Assembly: GCA_020444265.1 (NCBI GenBank)
Contig: JAHLLH010000004.1
Location: 1 to 64,000 of the forward strand
Length of the DNA: 64,000 nt
Direction of reading: 5' to 3'
Source: a bacterium
GTDB taxonomy: Bacteria; Electryoneota; Electryoneia; Electryoneales; Electryoneaceae
Under the pieces are notes generated by a model. It was not told where the DNA came from. It worked only from the letters and a program-made list of their open reading frames with translations, and did no database searches. The position numbers were made by a program, and so were the translations under genes. The number at the start of each line of letters is the position of its first letter. Within the stretch, counting starts at the first letter, position 1. Positions 51,085-60,010 of the stretch are shown here, piece after piece.

Positions 51085-52761
51085 ATGATGGAACCCATGG
51101 GCGAAAATCGCTTCAGCGAAAATCCGCGTATTCATACACTTATCGAGAAGGTCGTCGGCGAGCTGAAAATGTTCACCGAGGACCAGGCTCGTCACATCAA
51201 TGATTTGGTCCGGATCGGCTCCGCACTCTCTGCGGAACGTGACCTGAACCGTATCCTCGAAATGATCCTCTCCCAGGCACGGCGTTTCACCAACGCCGAT
51301 GGTGGAACACTCTATCTCCTGGCGGATGATCAGGAGAGCCTGGCTTTCAATGTTGTCCACACCGATTCGCTCAACATCTTTCAGGGTGGAACCTCCGGCA
51401 ATGAGGTAAAGTTGCCGAATGTGCCGCTCTATGATGAAAAGGGCGAGGAAAACCACTCCAATGTCTCCGCCCATGTCGCGCTGACTGGTAAGGTGGTTAA
51501 CATCGAGGATGTCTACGAAGCGAAGGGCTTCAACTTCGATGGCGCACGCAAGTTTGACGAGTCCCTCAACTACCGCAGCATGTCGATGCTGGTTGTCCCG
51601 ATGCGTGACCACGAGGGCGAGATCATTGGCGTCCTCCAACTGATCAACGCTCGTGACCACGAAGGCGAGACCATCTCCTTTGCTTCCGAGCTGGAGGGGA
51701 TGACCCATGCGCTGGCTAGCCAGGCGGCAGTGGTGCTGACCCAACAGCGGTTGATCAGCGACCTGAAAAATCTGTTCGAATCCTTTATCGAGGCGATCGC
51801 GACAGCGATTGACGAGAAGTCAAAATACACGGGTGGTCACATCGCTCGTGTGACTGAGCTGACGATGGAGATAGCGAACAAAATCAACGAGACCGACGAG
51901 GGCGATTTCGCCGATTTTTCGTTCACCGAGGACCAACTCGAGGAACTGCGGATCGCAACCTGGTTGCACGATACTGGTAAGATCACTACTCCAGAATATG
52001 TTGTTGACAAGTCCAATAAGCTTGAGACTGTCTTCGACCGTGTCGAGCTGGTTCGGACACGTTGGCAGGCGATCCGCCTGGCGAAGCGACTTGATGTTCT
52101 TAATAAATTGCTCTTTACAGTCGAGGATAAGCTCGACCCGACGGTTCGTGACAGGTTGATCGGGGAAATGCAGGACGATCTCAAGCAGCTCGATGAGGAC
52201 CTCGAGTTCCTGGTGACGACAAACAAGGGTGGGGAATTCATGGCGGACGACAAGATCGACCGTCTGAAGGGAATCGCTGCGCATACCTACAACGTGGGCA
52301 ATGGCACCGACATCCCCTACCTGACCGAGGACGAGGTCTACAACCTCTCGATCCGCAAGGGGACCTTGACCGACGAGGAGCGTGAGATCATGAACAATCA
52401 CGTCGTCATGTCGATCAAGATCCTTGAGCAGCTTCCCTGGCCGCGCAAAATGTCGGATGTGCCCGCCATTGCCGGCGCACACCATGAAAAACTCGATGGC
52501 ACCGGTTATCCAAACGGTTGGAAAGAGGACGAAATCAGCTTGCAGGGCAGGATCATGGCCGTGGCAGATGTCTTCGAGGCGCTTTCCGCGAAGGACCGGC
52601 CCTACAAGGATCCGATGCCGCTTTCCCAGGCGGTGAAAATCCTCGGCTTCATGGTCAAGGACCGTCACTTGGACGAGCGCATTGTCAAACTCTTCGTCGA
52701 ATCCGGCCTGGTCAAGGAGTACGCCGAGCGTCACCTCGCGAAAGAACAGATTGATTTGTAA
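51085..52761 (+). CDS. GAF and HD-GYP domain signalling protein
   Basis: 558 residues, AGGAG upstream. A GAF domain (about 45-215) includes GGTLYLLADDQESLAFNVV and VPMRDHEGEIIGVLQLIN. The HD-GYP phosphodiesterase domain has GHIARVTELTMEIA, WLHDTGKI (about 295) and HHEKLDGTGYP (about 467). The distance between HD and GYP is about 170 residues, roughly 100 more than usual, because of an insertion with two long helices. Expected to hydrolyse c-di-GMP in response to a ligand in GAF. Cytoplasmic; no receiver domain. Confidence 0.92.
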   Translation: MMEPMGENRFSENPRIHTLIEKVVGELKMFTEDQARHINDLVRIGSALSAERDLNRILEMILSQARRFTNADGGTLYLLADDQESLAFNVVHTDSLNIFQGGTSGNEVKLPNVPLYDEKGEENHSNVSAHVALTGKVVNIEDVYEAKGFNFDGARKFDESLNYRSMSMLVVPMRDHEGEIIGVLQLINARDHEGETISFASELEGMTHALASQAAVVLTQQRLISDLKNLFESFIEAIATAIDEKSKYTGGHIARVTELTMEIANKINETDEGDFADFSFTEDQLEELRIATWLHDTGKITTPEYVVDKSNKLETVFDRVELVRTRWQAIRLAKRLDVLNKLLFTVEDKLDPTVRDRLIGEMQDDLKQLDEDLEFLVTTNKGGEFMADDKIDRLKGIAAHTYNVGNGTDIPYLTEDEVYNLSIRKGTLTDEEREIMNNHVVMSIKILEQLPWPRKMSDVPAIAGAHHEKLDGTGYPNGWKEDEISLQGRIMAVADVFEALSAKDRPYKDPMPLSQAVKILGFMVKDRHLDERIVKLFVESGLVKEYAERHLAKEQIDL

Positions 52762-52946
52762 TGGGTAAACACCGGGTGGAACAGGTTGATATTTAGGGTC
52801 AGTACGTCTTGCAGGTGGACGTGAATGCCTTTAAATAGTGGAAGGTGAGTTGTATCACCTGTTTTGGCGCACCCGTTCAACAAGCGAACACAAATAGCTT
52901 CATGCCGTATCAGGGTCATGAGGCATTTTTATTTTTGGGGGGTATT

Positions 52947-53597
52947 GTGAAACATCTAACAACATTTCTGTTTGTCGCGCTGATCGCCGTGATCGCGATT
53001 GGTTGCTCATCCTCGTCCTCCTCGAATCCTGAGCAAGAAACAGATCAAATCGTCGCGTCGGACGTTGGGTTGGAAGCTGGAGGCGATGAATTTGGCACTC
53101 CGATCAGCCGCGAAGCGTTGCGTGAAAAGATCATGAACCTCGATTATGTCTATGACGTAATCGTTACGGATGTAGACGGTTGGGATATTGTCTTGTGGCA
53201 GGTTCGCCATCGTGCAAACAGGGATGTGGTAACTTATCGTGGTTTACTGGTTTACTCGTCAGGTTACAACCTCTATGAGGGAACTGCAGCAGGAATCTGG
53301 GACTACGATAATAATATTTTTGCCTGTACCGCTCTCGACTCGTCGTGGAATGGTGGGCACATCAATTACGACATGCCGTTCCAGGGATATAGTTCGGAAG
53401 GACAGCCCTGGCTTCGTGGCCCCTATTATTACCTTGAAAACCCGAACAGGGTGAACAGAATTGACGCTTGGGTTACCGCTGGCACCTTACCCTACCTCGA
53501 TCCTGGCAAACAACAACCAAGGCTTTCTCGAGAAGAACTTGCGGACTACCTGTGCCGTACGGAAGGAAGGCGAGAAAAAGATTTTGGTGATGAATAG
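52947..53597 (+). CDS. lipoprotein of unknown function
   Basis: 216 residues from GTG with GGGGGGTATT upstream. The signal peptide ends in lipobox AIAIGC, followed by a Ser-rich linker (SSSSSSNPEQE). The mature part has many Tyr/Trp/Asp residues (GIWDYDNNIFACTALDSSW), suggesting a carbohydrate-binding-like beta fold. No family recognised. Starts about 185 bp after the HD-GYP gene, followed by another lipoprotein. Confidence 0.7.
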   Translation: MKHLTTFLFVALIAVIAIGCSSSSSSNPEQETDQIVASDVGLEAGGDEFGTPISREALREKIMNLDYVYDVIVTDVDGWDIVLWQVRHRANRDVVTYRGLLVYSSGYNLYEGTAAGIWDYDNNIFACTALDSSWNGGHINYDMPFQGYSSEGQPWLRGPYYYLENPNRVNRIDAWVTAGTLPYLDPGKQQPRLSREELADYLCRTEGRREKDFGDE

Positions 53598-53666
53598 CCG
53601 ATTCAGGGCGCACAACGTTTAAGGGTCATACCCGTCGAATTGCAGGGTGTGGAACCAGGGGGGAGA

Positions 53667-54884
53667 ATGTTGCTGAAGAAAGTATTGGTTGTTCTGTTGA
53701 TTCTGTGTGGAGTCGTGTTCCTGGTTGGTTGTGAAGAGGACGATAATCCCACCAGGGATGAAGGCGATCTGGTCCAGTTTGATCTGGGTGGTATGCTTCC
53801 ACTCACAGGAGACCTCGAGCGCTATGCGTCCCAACTGCAAACTTTCATTCAGTTTGGTCTTGATGATGCCAACGCGATGCTGGCGAATCAAGGAAGTCCA
53901 ATTCGGATGAATCTTATCGTGGGAGACACCAGGACAGAAGGGGAAGATGCTCGCAGCCTCGCCGAATACATGCACAGAATCAGCGGGATCAACTGTGTGG
54001 TTGGGCCCTTGACCAGCCATGAGATTCTGGCCCTGACCACTTCGAGTGTCCTTGATAGCATCCTGGTTTTGAGTCCTGGTAGCACCGCACCAGCTCTTGC
54101 ACTGCCCGGCGACAACGTTTTCCGTTTTGTCACGAGTGACAGCCAGATGGCTAACGTTTTGTCCCAGAAAATGTGGGATGATGGGATTCGCGGGATCGTA
54201 ACTCTCTACCGAAACGATATTTGGGGCGTTGCGTTGTCCAGCTATATCGGGGATGCGTTCACTGGCCTTGGTGGGCAGGTGATTTCACGTCATCAGTACT
54301 ATGGTGCCCGGACGAGCGAGATGACCGAACTACTGGATAGTGTCTCTACCGATCTTGCGGCCTCCGGTTTCAGCGCGGACCAGATGGCACTTCAGCTGTC
54401 AACTCTCGAAGAGGGGGTTGAGCTTTTCCGGACGGCGAATGTTTTGAGTGACGAGTATCCGGAAGTGGGAGAGATTCGCTGGTATGGTAGCGATGGGCTC
54501 GTGCAAAACCAGTATATGATTGGTGATGACGAGATCAATACTTTTGCGGCGCAGGTTCAATACACCGCTCCTATCTTCGGAATCGCTGAAAGCGCATCTC
54601 TAAGTTCGCTTGTCGCGCGATTTGAGGCGGTATCCGATGACGAACCCTGGACCTACTCCTTCATCGCCTATGATATTGCAAGGCTAATTGGTGAAGCGCT
54701 AGCCGAGGTTTCCAATCCCAATGATCTTTCTGAACTTCGATCGGCTATTCTCGATGCTGCTGATAGCATGGAGGGGGTCTCCGGTTCGCTCGAGCTCAAC
54801 GAGGATGGAGATCGTGCCGGGGGGACCTACAATTTCTGGCAAGTGGTTGAGGAAGAGGGTTCAGTTGGCTGGGTGAAACTCTGA
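53667..54884 (+). CDS. ABC-type amino-acid/ligand-binding lipoprotein (Peripla_BP_6)
   Basis: 405 residues; GGGGGGAGA precedes the ATG at 53667. Lipobox VFLVGC, then acidic EEDDN. Leu/Ile/Val-binding-protein-like features: FDLGGMLPLTGDLERYA, INCVVGPLTSHEILAL, VLSPGSTAPAL and a late YDIARLIGEAL. It captures a small ligand outside the inner membrane. No permease or ATPase genes are adjacent, so it may feed a remote transporter or act as a sensor. Confidence 0.85.
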   Translation: MLLKKVLVVLLILCGVVFLVGCEEDDNPTRDEGDLVQFDLGGMLPLTGDLERYASQLQTFIQFGLDDANAMLANQGSPIRMNLIVGDTRTEGEDARSLAEYMHRISGINCVVGPLTSHEILALTTSSVLDSILVLSPGSTAPALALPGDNVFRFVTSDSQMANVLSQKMWDDGIRGIVTLYRNDIWGVALSSYIGDAFTGLGGQVISRHQYYGARTSEMTELLDSVSTDLAASGFSADQMALQLSTLEEGVELFRTANVLSDEYPEVGEIRWYGSDGLVQNQYMIGDDEINTFAAQVQYTAPIFGIAESASLSSLVARFEAVSDDEPWTYSFIAYDIARLIGEALAEVSNPNDLSELRSAILDAADSMEGVSGSLELNEDGDRAGGTYNFWQVVEEEGSVGWVKL

Positions 54885-54932
54885 GGGGTTTTTTCCAATC
54901 CCAGCGGTCCACTTTTTGCATTTTCAATACCC

Positions 54933-54972
54933 GGTTGCGGCACGTATCCAGCGGTTGCGGCACGTATCCAGC
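54933..54972. repeat. 20-bp tandem duplication
   Basis: GGTTGCGGCACGTATCCAGC occurs twice head to tail with no mismatch, in the gap before the DUF4032 gene. Confidence 0.8.
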
Positions 54973-55101
54973 CCTGGCCGGGTGTTTGTTGTCAACCGAA
55001 CTGGCCAACGGCGCAATCTTCTCTCCTGCCTGTGAAAAAGCCCTTTCCCGCAGGAGGTATTTGCCAGACATTTCAGCAAGTCTGTGAAACAGGATGTTGC
55101 C

Positions 55102-56319
55102 ATGGCGGCACCACACTTTGAGTTCTCCCTGCTTCGAGAGGGGATCCCCGATTTTCTCGATCTACCCTGGGACCTACCGCTTGAAGAGTGGGAGGGACGA
55201 GTGGATCGTCTCGAGCAAGTTCCGCGCGGGATCAGCCGTCATGAGGTCGTCTTTGTCAACTATGATGGCGTCCTCTACGCCATCAAACAGCTGCCGCCTG
55301 AAATTGCAGCACGTGAATACGCCTCCCTGCTCGAGATGGAGGAGAGACGGCTACCCGTTGTGCGCGCCTGGGGGCATCTGGACACCCATCCGTACGGTAA
55401 CCCAACCAGCATCCTGATCACTCGCTACCTCATACGCTCGCTTCCTTACCAGACCCTTTTCGCCGGGCAAGACCTGATGCAAACGGGTGCCGGTTTACTC
55501 GATGCAATGGCAGGGCTACTGGTGCAGCTTCATCTGGCTGGTGTTTTCTGGGGGGACTGTTCGCTGGCTAATACCCTCTTCCGACGAGATGCGGGCACTC
55601 TCCAAGCCTACCTGGTCGATGCGGAAACAGCCGAGGTACGGGACCAGGTCTCCGATGGCATGCGTTCCCATGACCTCGACATCATGGAAGAGAATGTCGC
55701 GGGGATGCTGGCCGATCTTGCGGCGATGAAGGGAATGACCGCTCCGGCGGAACTGGATGAAGTGGGACGCTACATCCGTTCGAGTTACCGTGGACTCTGG
55801 CAGGAAATTACACGTGAGGAAGAGCTGGATCGTGAAGAGGGATGGCGTATCCAGCAGAGGATTCGTCGCCTGAACGATCTCGGTTTTTCCGTGCGCGAGG
55901 TGGCGATGACCGGGGCCGATGGACGGTTGCGTTTCAGACCGATTGTTGCGGATCGTCACTACCACCGCGATTTGCTGCACTCGCTGACCGGGATCGATGC
56001 GGAAGAAGAGCAGGCACGTCAATTGATCAACGAGGTCCAGCAGCACCGAATCGCTCTCAGCGATCAGCAGGGACGCAGTGTATCCCTTTCCGCCGCTGCC
56101 TTCCACTGGCAACTCGAGGTGTTCCGTCCTTTGGCAGCATCTCTGGTCGAGGTGGTCGAAGGTAGCTCCACTGAGACGGAACTCTATTGCGCTCTGCTGG
56201 AACACAAATGGTACCTGTCGGAACATGCTCGCCGTGATGTCGGCCACAAGGCCGCCCTCGAAGACATGTTGCAAAACCCAGGGATGATGCCATCTACAGC
56301 TGGTGGTCCTGGGCTATAG
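55102..56319 (+). CDS. DUF4032 protein with kinase-like fold
   Basis: 405 residues from MAAPHFEFSLLREG. The N-terminal half resembles lipopolysaccharide-kinase/protein-kinase-like proteins: YAIKQLPPEIAAREY (Lys-bearing strand, distant Glu), GVFWGDCSLANTLF (catalytic loop with Asp) and YLVDAETAEVR (metal-binding Asp). The second half is the DUF4032 region (ROOM: DRHYHRDLLHSLTGIDAEEEQA). Probably cytoplasmic; substrate unknown. The GTG at 55084 is an alternative start. Confidence 0.8.
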   Translation: MAAPHFEFSLLREGIPDFLDLPWDLPLEEWEGRVDRLEQVPRGISRHEVVFVNYDGVLYAIKQLPPEIAAREYASLLEMEERRLPVVRAWGHLDTHPYGNPTSILITRYLIRSLPYQTLFAGQDLMQTGAGLLDAMAGLLVQLHLAGVFWGDCSLANTLFRRDAGTLQAYLVDAETAEVRDQVSDGMRSHDLDIMEENVAGMLADLAAMKGMTAPAELDEVGRYIRSSYRGLWQEITREEELDREEGWRIQQRIRRLNDLGFSVREVAMTGADGRLRFRPIVADRHYHRDLLHSLTGIDAEEEQARQLINEVQQHRIALSDQQGRSVSLSAAAFHWQLEVFRPLAASLVEVVEGSSTETELYCALLEHKWYLSEHARRDVGHKAALEDMLQNPGMMPSTAGGPGL

Positions 56320-56460
56320 ACGAGGGTGTATTGGTGGTGCAGGGTGGTTGCGTCAGGTTCGAGGTCCGTATGAGGTTGTGTCAGGTCCTCAGACCTGACG
56401 CTTCTCTTTCTGGTGAGTACACTCGACTTGCGAGCAAGTTGGGCAACCCCTGGAGGCAGA
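56320..56460. repeat. repeat-bearing gap downstream of DUF4032 gene
   Basis: Holds one GTCAGGTC-CTCA-GACCTGAC hairpin (56380-56399). Nearby TCGACTTGCGAGCAAGTTGGGC (given here in two parts: TCGACTTGCGAGC and AAGTTGGGC) resembles the gpmA terminator region at 48.28 kb. No gene seen. Confidence 0.55.
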
Positions 56461-56461
56461 A

Positions 56462-56489
56462 AACGGCCGCTGCTGAAGCAGCGGCCGTT
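56462..56489 (-). terminator. terminator of response-regulator transcript
   Basis: 13-bp perfect stem AACGGCCGCTGCT/AGCAGCGGCCGTT with a 2-nt centre. On the minus strand it runs into TTTTCTGCC. It is about 190 bp past the response regulator stop and 13 bp past a tiny open frame (56502-56588). Confidence 0.7.
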
Positions 56490-56676
56490 GGCATGTGCAC
56501 GTCAGGCGTGCGACCTCTTGAAGCTCGTACTGGTACTATCCACGGGCACCACCTCCTCTCCGTTCGTCCACGGAAAAGGACGTCGCATCGCGTCCTGGCC
56601 GGACCTTCCGGCTGGATGTAATCTACCCGCTGTTGAGCTCACGGGCAAGGTCTTGAAACTGGAATCGGGATTTCGT

Positions 56677-57060
56677 TCAGGCGGAGGGCCGTCCGAGGTA
56701 CTCCTCGACACGGCTGGCAAGCTCGTTCAATCGGAACGGTTTCATCAGGACACCGACAAATTCGCTGCCGAGCTCCTCAAGATCGAGGGCATATCCGGAC
56801 ACTACGGCGATGGGTCCGGTGTAGTTCAGTTCACGCAATTTGACGGCAAGCTCACGACCATCCATGTCGGGCATGGAAAGGTCAGTCAGGACAAGGCGAA
56901 CCTGGTTGGAATCTTCCTTGATGGCTTCGAGAGCTTCACGGCTGGAGCTTGCTGCGATGACAGGAAAACCGAGCGCCTCGAGCATCATACGGGAGGTCCC
57001 GAGAATCGTCGGGTCATCATCCACAAGAAGGATAAGGTCATCGTGTTTATGGTCGATCAT
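56677..57060 (-). CDS. single-domain response regulator (CheY-like)
   Basis: 127 residues, receiver domain only. Acidic pocket LLVDDDP (about 11-17), phospho-acceptor Asp in LVLTDLSMPDMDG (about 59), signalling Ser in AVVSGYA and Lys in VLMKPF. No output domain, so it acts by protein contact or phosphorelay. No histidine kinase gene is in the window. Confidence 0.92.
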   Translation of the reverse strand: MIDHKHDDLILLVDDDPTILGTSRMMLEALGFPVIAASSSREALEAIKEDSNQVRLVLTDLSMPDMDGRELAVKLRELNYTGPIAVVSGYALDLEELGSEFVGVLMKPFRLNELASRVEEYLGRPSA

Positions 57061-57208
57061 TTCGTCCAGGCTCCCTGACCCCTGCTGCTACCTGCATGGC
57101 AATCTGAATGGTCTCTTAAAAGCCAAGCGGTATTCTGCCTGAATATAGGGCTGGGGACTGTCAACATCCATGGGATTTGTCTCGGAGCAGAGGGATTATT
57201 TCCAATAC

Positions 57209-57913
57209 TTAGAAACGCTGGTAAGGTTCCTGTACGAACAGTTCAGGTGTGTCGGCGAACGACTTGGCCACCATGAAACCAGTGCTGTTGAGTTTTATCG
57301 CTGGGGCTAGGATTGTTCGGTCCACATGGATGGCATGCATGCCGGCTTGAAGTGCTGGATGAATGTCATTCGGGATCGAATCACCGATCATCACCGCTCG
57401 GTCTGGAGCAACCCCGGTATCCTTAAGCATTGCCTGAAAAAAACGCGCATCAGGTTTGGAAATACCCAGCTCCCCCGCGATGAAAGCTTGCTCGAAATAG
57501 TCACGAATGCCGTGTCTGGCCAGCAGGTCATGGATGTACGCACCCTGGTTGGCGGCCAGGGCGAGGTGAAAATTGGGCTGCAACTGATCGAGTGCCTGCT
57601 TGACTCCTGGTAGCAAGGGGTTAAGCTCAAATTGACGGGGCTCCAGCCAGGTGCGGAAATCGGTCAGTGCTTCATTAGCTGCTTCAAGCGAGGGGGCGTG
57701 GTATTCCAGCACACGTTTGTAGACCTGCGGCTGTCCCTCTGCTTCCAGCCGGTTCCTTGTCGCGAGAAAGTCCTGATGGGAAATGTCCTCGCCATGGTCT
57801 TGGAACCAATCCGCAAAGAAACGGTAGAGCGCATCCAGCAGGGGACGGTCATCCAGCAGGACCCCACCCACATCAACAAACAGCCACTCGATGTCAGCAG
57901 GAAACGGCATCAC
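57209..57913 (-). CDS. HAD-superfamily hydrolase
   Basis: 234 residues. Motif I is FVDVGGVLLDD, where the second Asp of DxD is Gly; motif II LAANQG; motif III Lys in GISKPDARFF; motif IV MIGDSIPNDI. An inserted helical cap between motifs I and II marks subclass I. Overlaps the upstream SDR gene by 4 bp, so it belongs to the kdsA operon. The operon suggests a sugar-phosphate substrate, perhaps KDO-8-phosphate or another LPS precursor, but the fold type differs from standard KdsC. Confidence 0.85.
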   Translation of the reverse strand: MMPFPADIEWLFVDVGGVLLDDRPLLDALYRFFADWFQDHGEDISHQDFLATRNRLEAEGQPQVYKRVLEYHAPSLEAANEALTDFRTWLEPRQFELNPLLPGVKQALDQLQPNFHLALAANQGAYIHDLLARHGIRDYFEQAFIAGELGISKPDARFFQAMLKDTGVAPDRAVMIGDSIPNDIHPALQAGMHAIHVDRTILAPAIKLNSTGFMVAKSFADTPELFVQEPYQRF

Positions 57914-58926
57914 TCATTCCCACTGGTTCTGTTCCGCTTGGCTCGTCTCCTCCTGGATCGCATGATGCGTCGCTCTCGAGCTGGAACATCTGGCCAATCC
58001 GCTGGGGGGACATGGGGCAAGAGCCCCAACCACTCGGTAACTCGATCGACCAGGTTTTCGCTGAGGGTAGTATCGACACGCTTGGGCAGATAAGCCCCCC
58101 AGGCTGGGGCGGGGTCGGATGTGAACTCGACCTCCAGTTCAGCTTCCTTCAGCAATGGGTTGAGGAGGTCGCTTAATGGAATCGAAGAAATAGTAAGCGT
58201 ATCAAGAAGATTGTACGATTTGTTAGAATTATCCGAAACGAACAAATGATGGAGCTGAGTAACACATTCTTCTTGCGATGCGACAGCGACAGGTACCGTC
58301 TGATCGGGCAGCGATAGTGGCAACCGTGCGAGGGCCTGCAGGTAGTGAACCACCGGTGTGGTTCGCAGTGATTGTCCGAACCCGACCAGCGAAGGCAGAG
58401 GGATGGCGTGGACAGATTCTTTGTCTGCCACAACCTGTCTTACTTCCGCCTCAGCTTCGATCAACCAGCGCCACTCCTCGTCCTGCTCACGGGGATCATC
58501 TGGCTGCATCGGCAGGTAGTTGGGCAGCAGGATTTGGCTGACACCTGATGTTGTCGCGAGATCAATCAGGCGCAGGATGGCAAGTTGATGAACCTCCTCG
58601 ATCAGCGTCTGGGGAGTTGGGGCACGCCTGGAGGGCGGCACGGCCGCGCAGTTGATCAGCAAATCAACCGGTTTGCCAGCTACAAGTAGGTCCTCCCGTT
58701 CGATGCTTCTTATGTCGAGTGGAAGGAAGATGAAGCTTTCGTGCTGCTTCAAGCGGTCAAGCTGCCAGGCGGTGTGCAACGGGGAGGAGGCCCCGGGATC
58801 GCCATTGTCGATGCCGACCAGGGTCGCTCCTTCGCTCAGAAAACGTTCCGCGAGGCTGTGGCCCAATCCGCCCAGCACGCCGGTGATGGCAATGGTTCGA
58901 CCCTGCATGGTGCTCGATTCACTCAC
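57910..58926 (-). CDS. NAD-dependent epimerase/reductase-like protein (extended SDR)
   Basis: 338 residues from a GTG that overlaps the kdsA stop; the ATG at 58908 is an alternative. Rossmann motif IAITGVLGGLGHSLAERF with an acidic end of strand 2 (LVGIDNG), then LDIRSIERED and LLINCAAVPP. No YxxxK catalytic pair is evident, so activity is uncertain. Arg-rich C-terminus (RSRRRRAKRNR). Operon with kdsA points to a nucleotide-sugar or LPS role. Confidence 0.7.
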   Translation of the reverse strand: MSESSTMQGRTIAITGVLGGLGHSLAERFLSEGATLVGIDNGDPGASSPLHTAWQLDRLKQHESFIFLPLDIRSIEREDLLVAGKPVDLLINCAAVPPSRRAPTPQTLIEEVHQLAILRLIDLATTSGVSQILLPNYLPMQPDDPREQDEEWRWLIEAEAEVRQVVADKESVHAIPLPSLVGFGQSLRTTPVVHYLQALARLPLSLPDQTVPVAVASQEECVTQLHHLFVSDNSNKSYNLLDTLTISSIPLSDLLNPLLKEAELEVEFTSDPAPAWGAYLPKRVDTTLSENLVDRVTEWLGLLPHVPPADWPDVPARERRIMRSRRRRAKRNRTSGNE

Positions 58927-59750
58927 TTCGCGCCGTCCCGTGCGATGCTGTGTAACTCCAGCCATTGCGGCAGATTTTCCTCGAGAATCTCGGGAGTGAT
59001 CATGTTGGGACCGTCCGAGGGGCTGCTATCTGGATCGGGATGCACTTCGAGGAAGAGACCATCGACCCCAGCAGCTACTGCGGCACGTACCAGCAGGGGA
59101 ACCCAGTCTCGATTTCCACCGCTCTTGCCACCAGCACCACCAGGGGATTGAACCGCATGAGTGCCGTCGAAGATGACGGGTGCGTGGCGACGCATGATCG
59201 CGAGGGAACGCATGTCGACGACGAGGTCACGATACCCGAAGGTCGCTCCCCGTTCTGTCAGCAGCACGGGCACATCCCCACCCAGCTTCACCTTCTCGAT
59301 GGCGAATCGCATGTCCTCTGGCGCGAGAAACTGTCCTTTTTTCACGTTAACCGTTTTGCCCGTTCTGCCCGCTTCAATCAGCAGATCAGTCTGACGGCAG
59401 AGGAAGGCGGGAATCTGAAGCACATCCACCACTTCCGCCGCGGCCTTCACCTGCTCACGTTCATGCACATCGGTTACCACCGGCACGCCGACCGTCGTCT
59501 TGACATCCTCAAGGATGCGCAACCCTTCATCCAGCCCAGGTCCTCGTTTCGATCCGCCCGAGGTGCGGTTCGCTTTGTCGAACGAGGCCTTGAAGATGTA
59601 AGGCACGTTGTAGGGACGGCAGATGGAGGCAATGGTCTCAGCAATCTGCAGCGCGAGGTCACGGGTCTGGAGGACACAGGGGCCTGCGATCAGCAGGGGA
59701 TGACCTGCTGGGTCGAGTTCGAGGGATGGCGCAATCGTAAGCCTGCTCAT
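58923..59750 (-). CDS. kdsA: 3-deoxy-8-phosphooctulonate (KDO-8-P) synthase
   Basis: Condenses PEP with arabinose-5-phosphate for LPS core synthesis. 275 residues from MSRLTIAPSLEL (AAGGA upstream); full length. Conserved IAGPCVLQ, FKASFDKANRTS, RGPGLDEGLRIL, TDVHE, NVKKGQFLAPEDM, DGTHAVQSPGG and the end DGLFLEVHPDP. First gene of a three-gene operon with coupled stops and starts. Good evidence for an LPS-bearing outer membrane. Confidence 0.97.
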   Translation of the reverse strand: MSRLTIAPSLELDPAGHPLLIAGPCVLQTRDLALQIAETIASICRPYNVPYIFKASFDKANRTSGGSKRGPGLDEGLRILEDVKTTVGVPVVTDVHEREQVKAAAEVVDVLQIPAFLCRQTDLLIEAGRTGKTVNVKKGQFLAPEDMRFAIEKVKLGGDVPVLLTERGATFGYRDLVVDMRSLAIMRRHAPVIFDGTHAVQSPGGAGGKSGGNRDWVPLLVRAAVAAGVDGLFLEVHPDPDSSPSDGPNMITPEILEENLPQWLELHSIARDGAK

Positions 59751-60010
59751 GCGATGTTCCTTGGTGGTCGGGTTGGTCACTCGGTCGAATATACGTCACC
59801 TGAACCTCCGCCCCAACCGGAACCATCCCGGTTCCTTATCCCCCCGAAGAACGCACGCTTCTGTGGGGTTTGCTTGACGGGGAGAGAAACGGAGATGTAG
59901 CTTCCCCCCATACCTTGCCATCCTCTGCGTAAATCCGGGAGGAGGGCAGCAACCGGGAGAGCTGTGTGAACCATCTGGGACCGTATCGACAAGGCTGGGG
60001 GACTGCTCGC

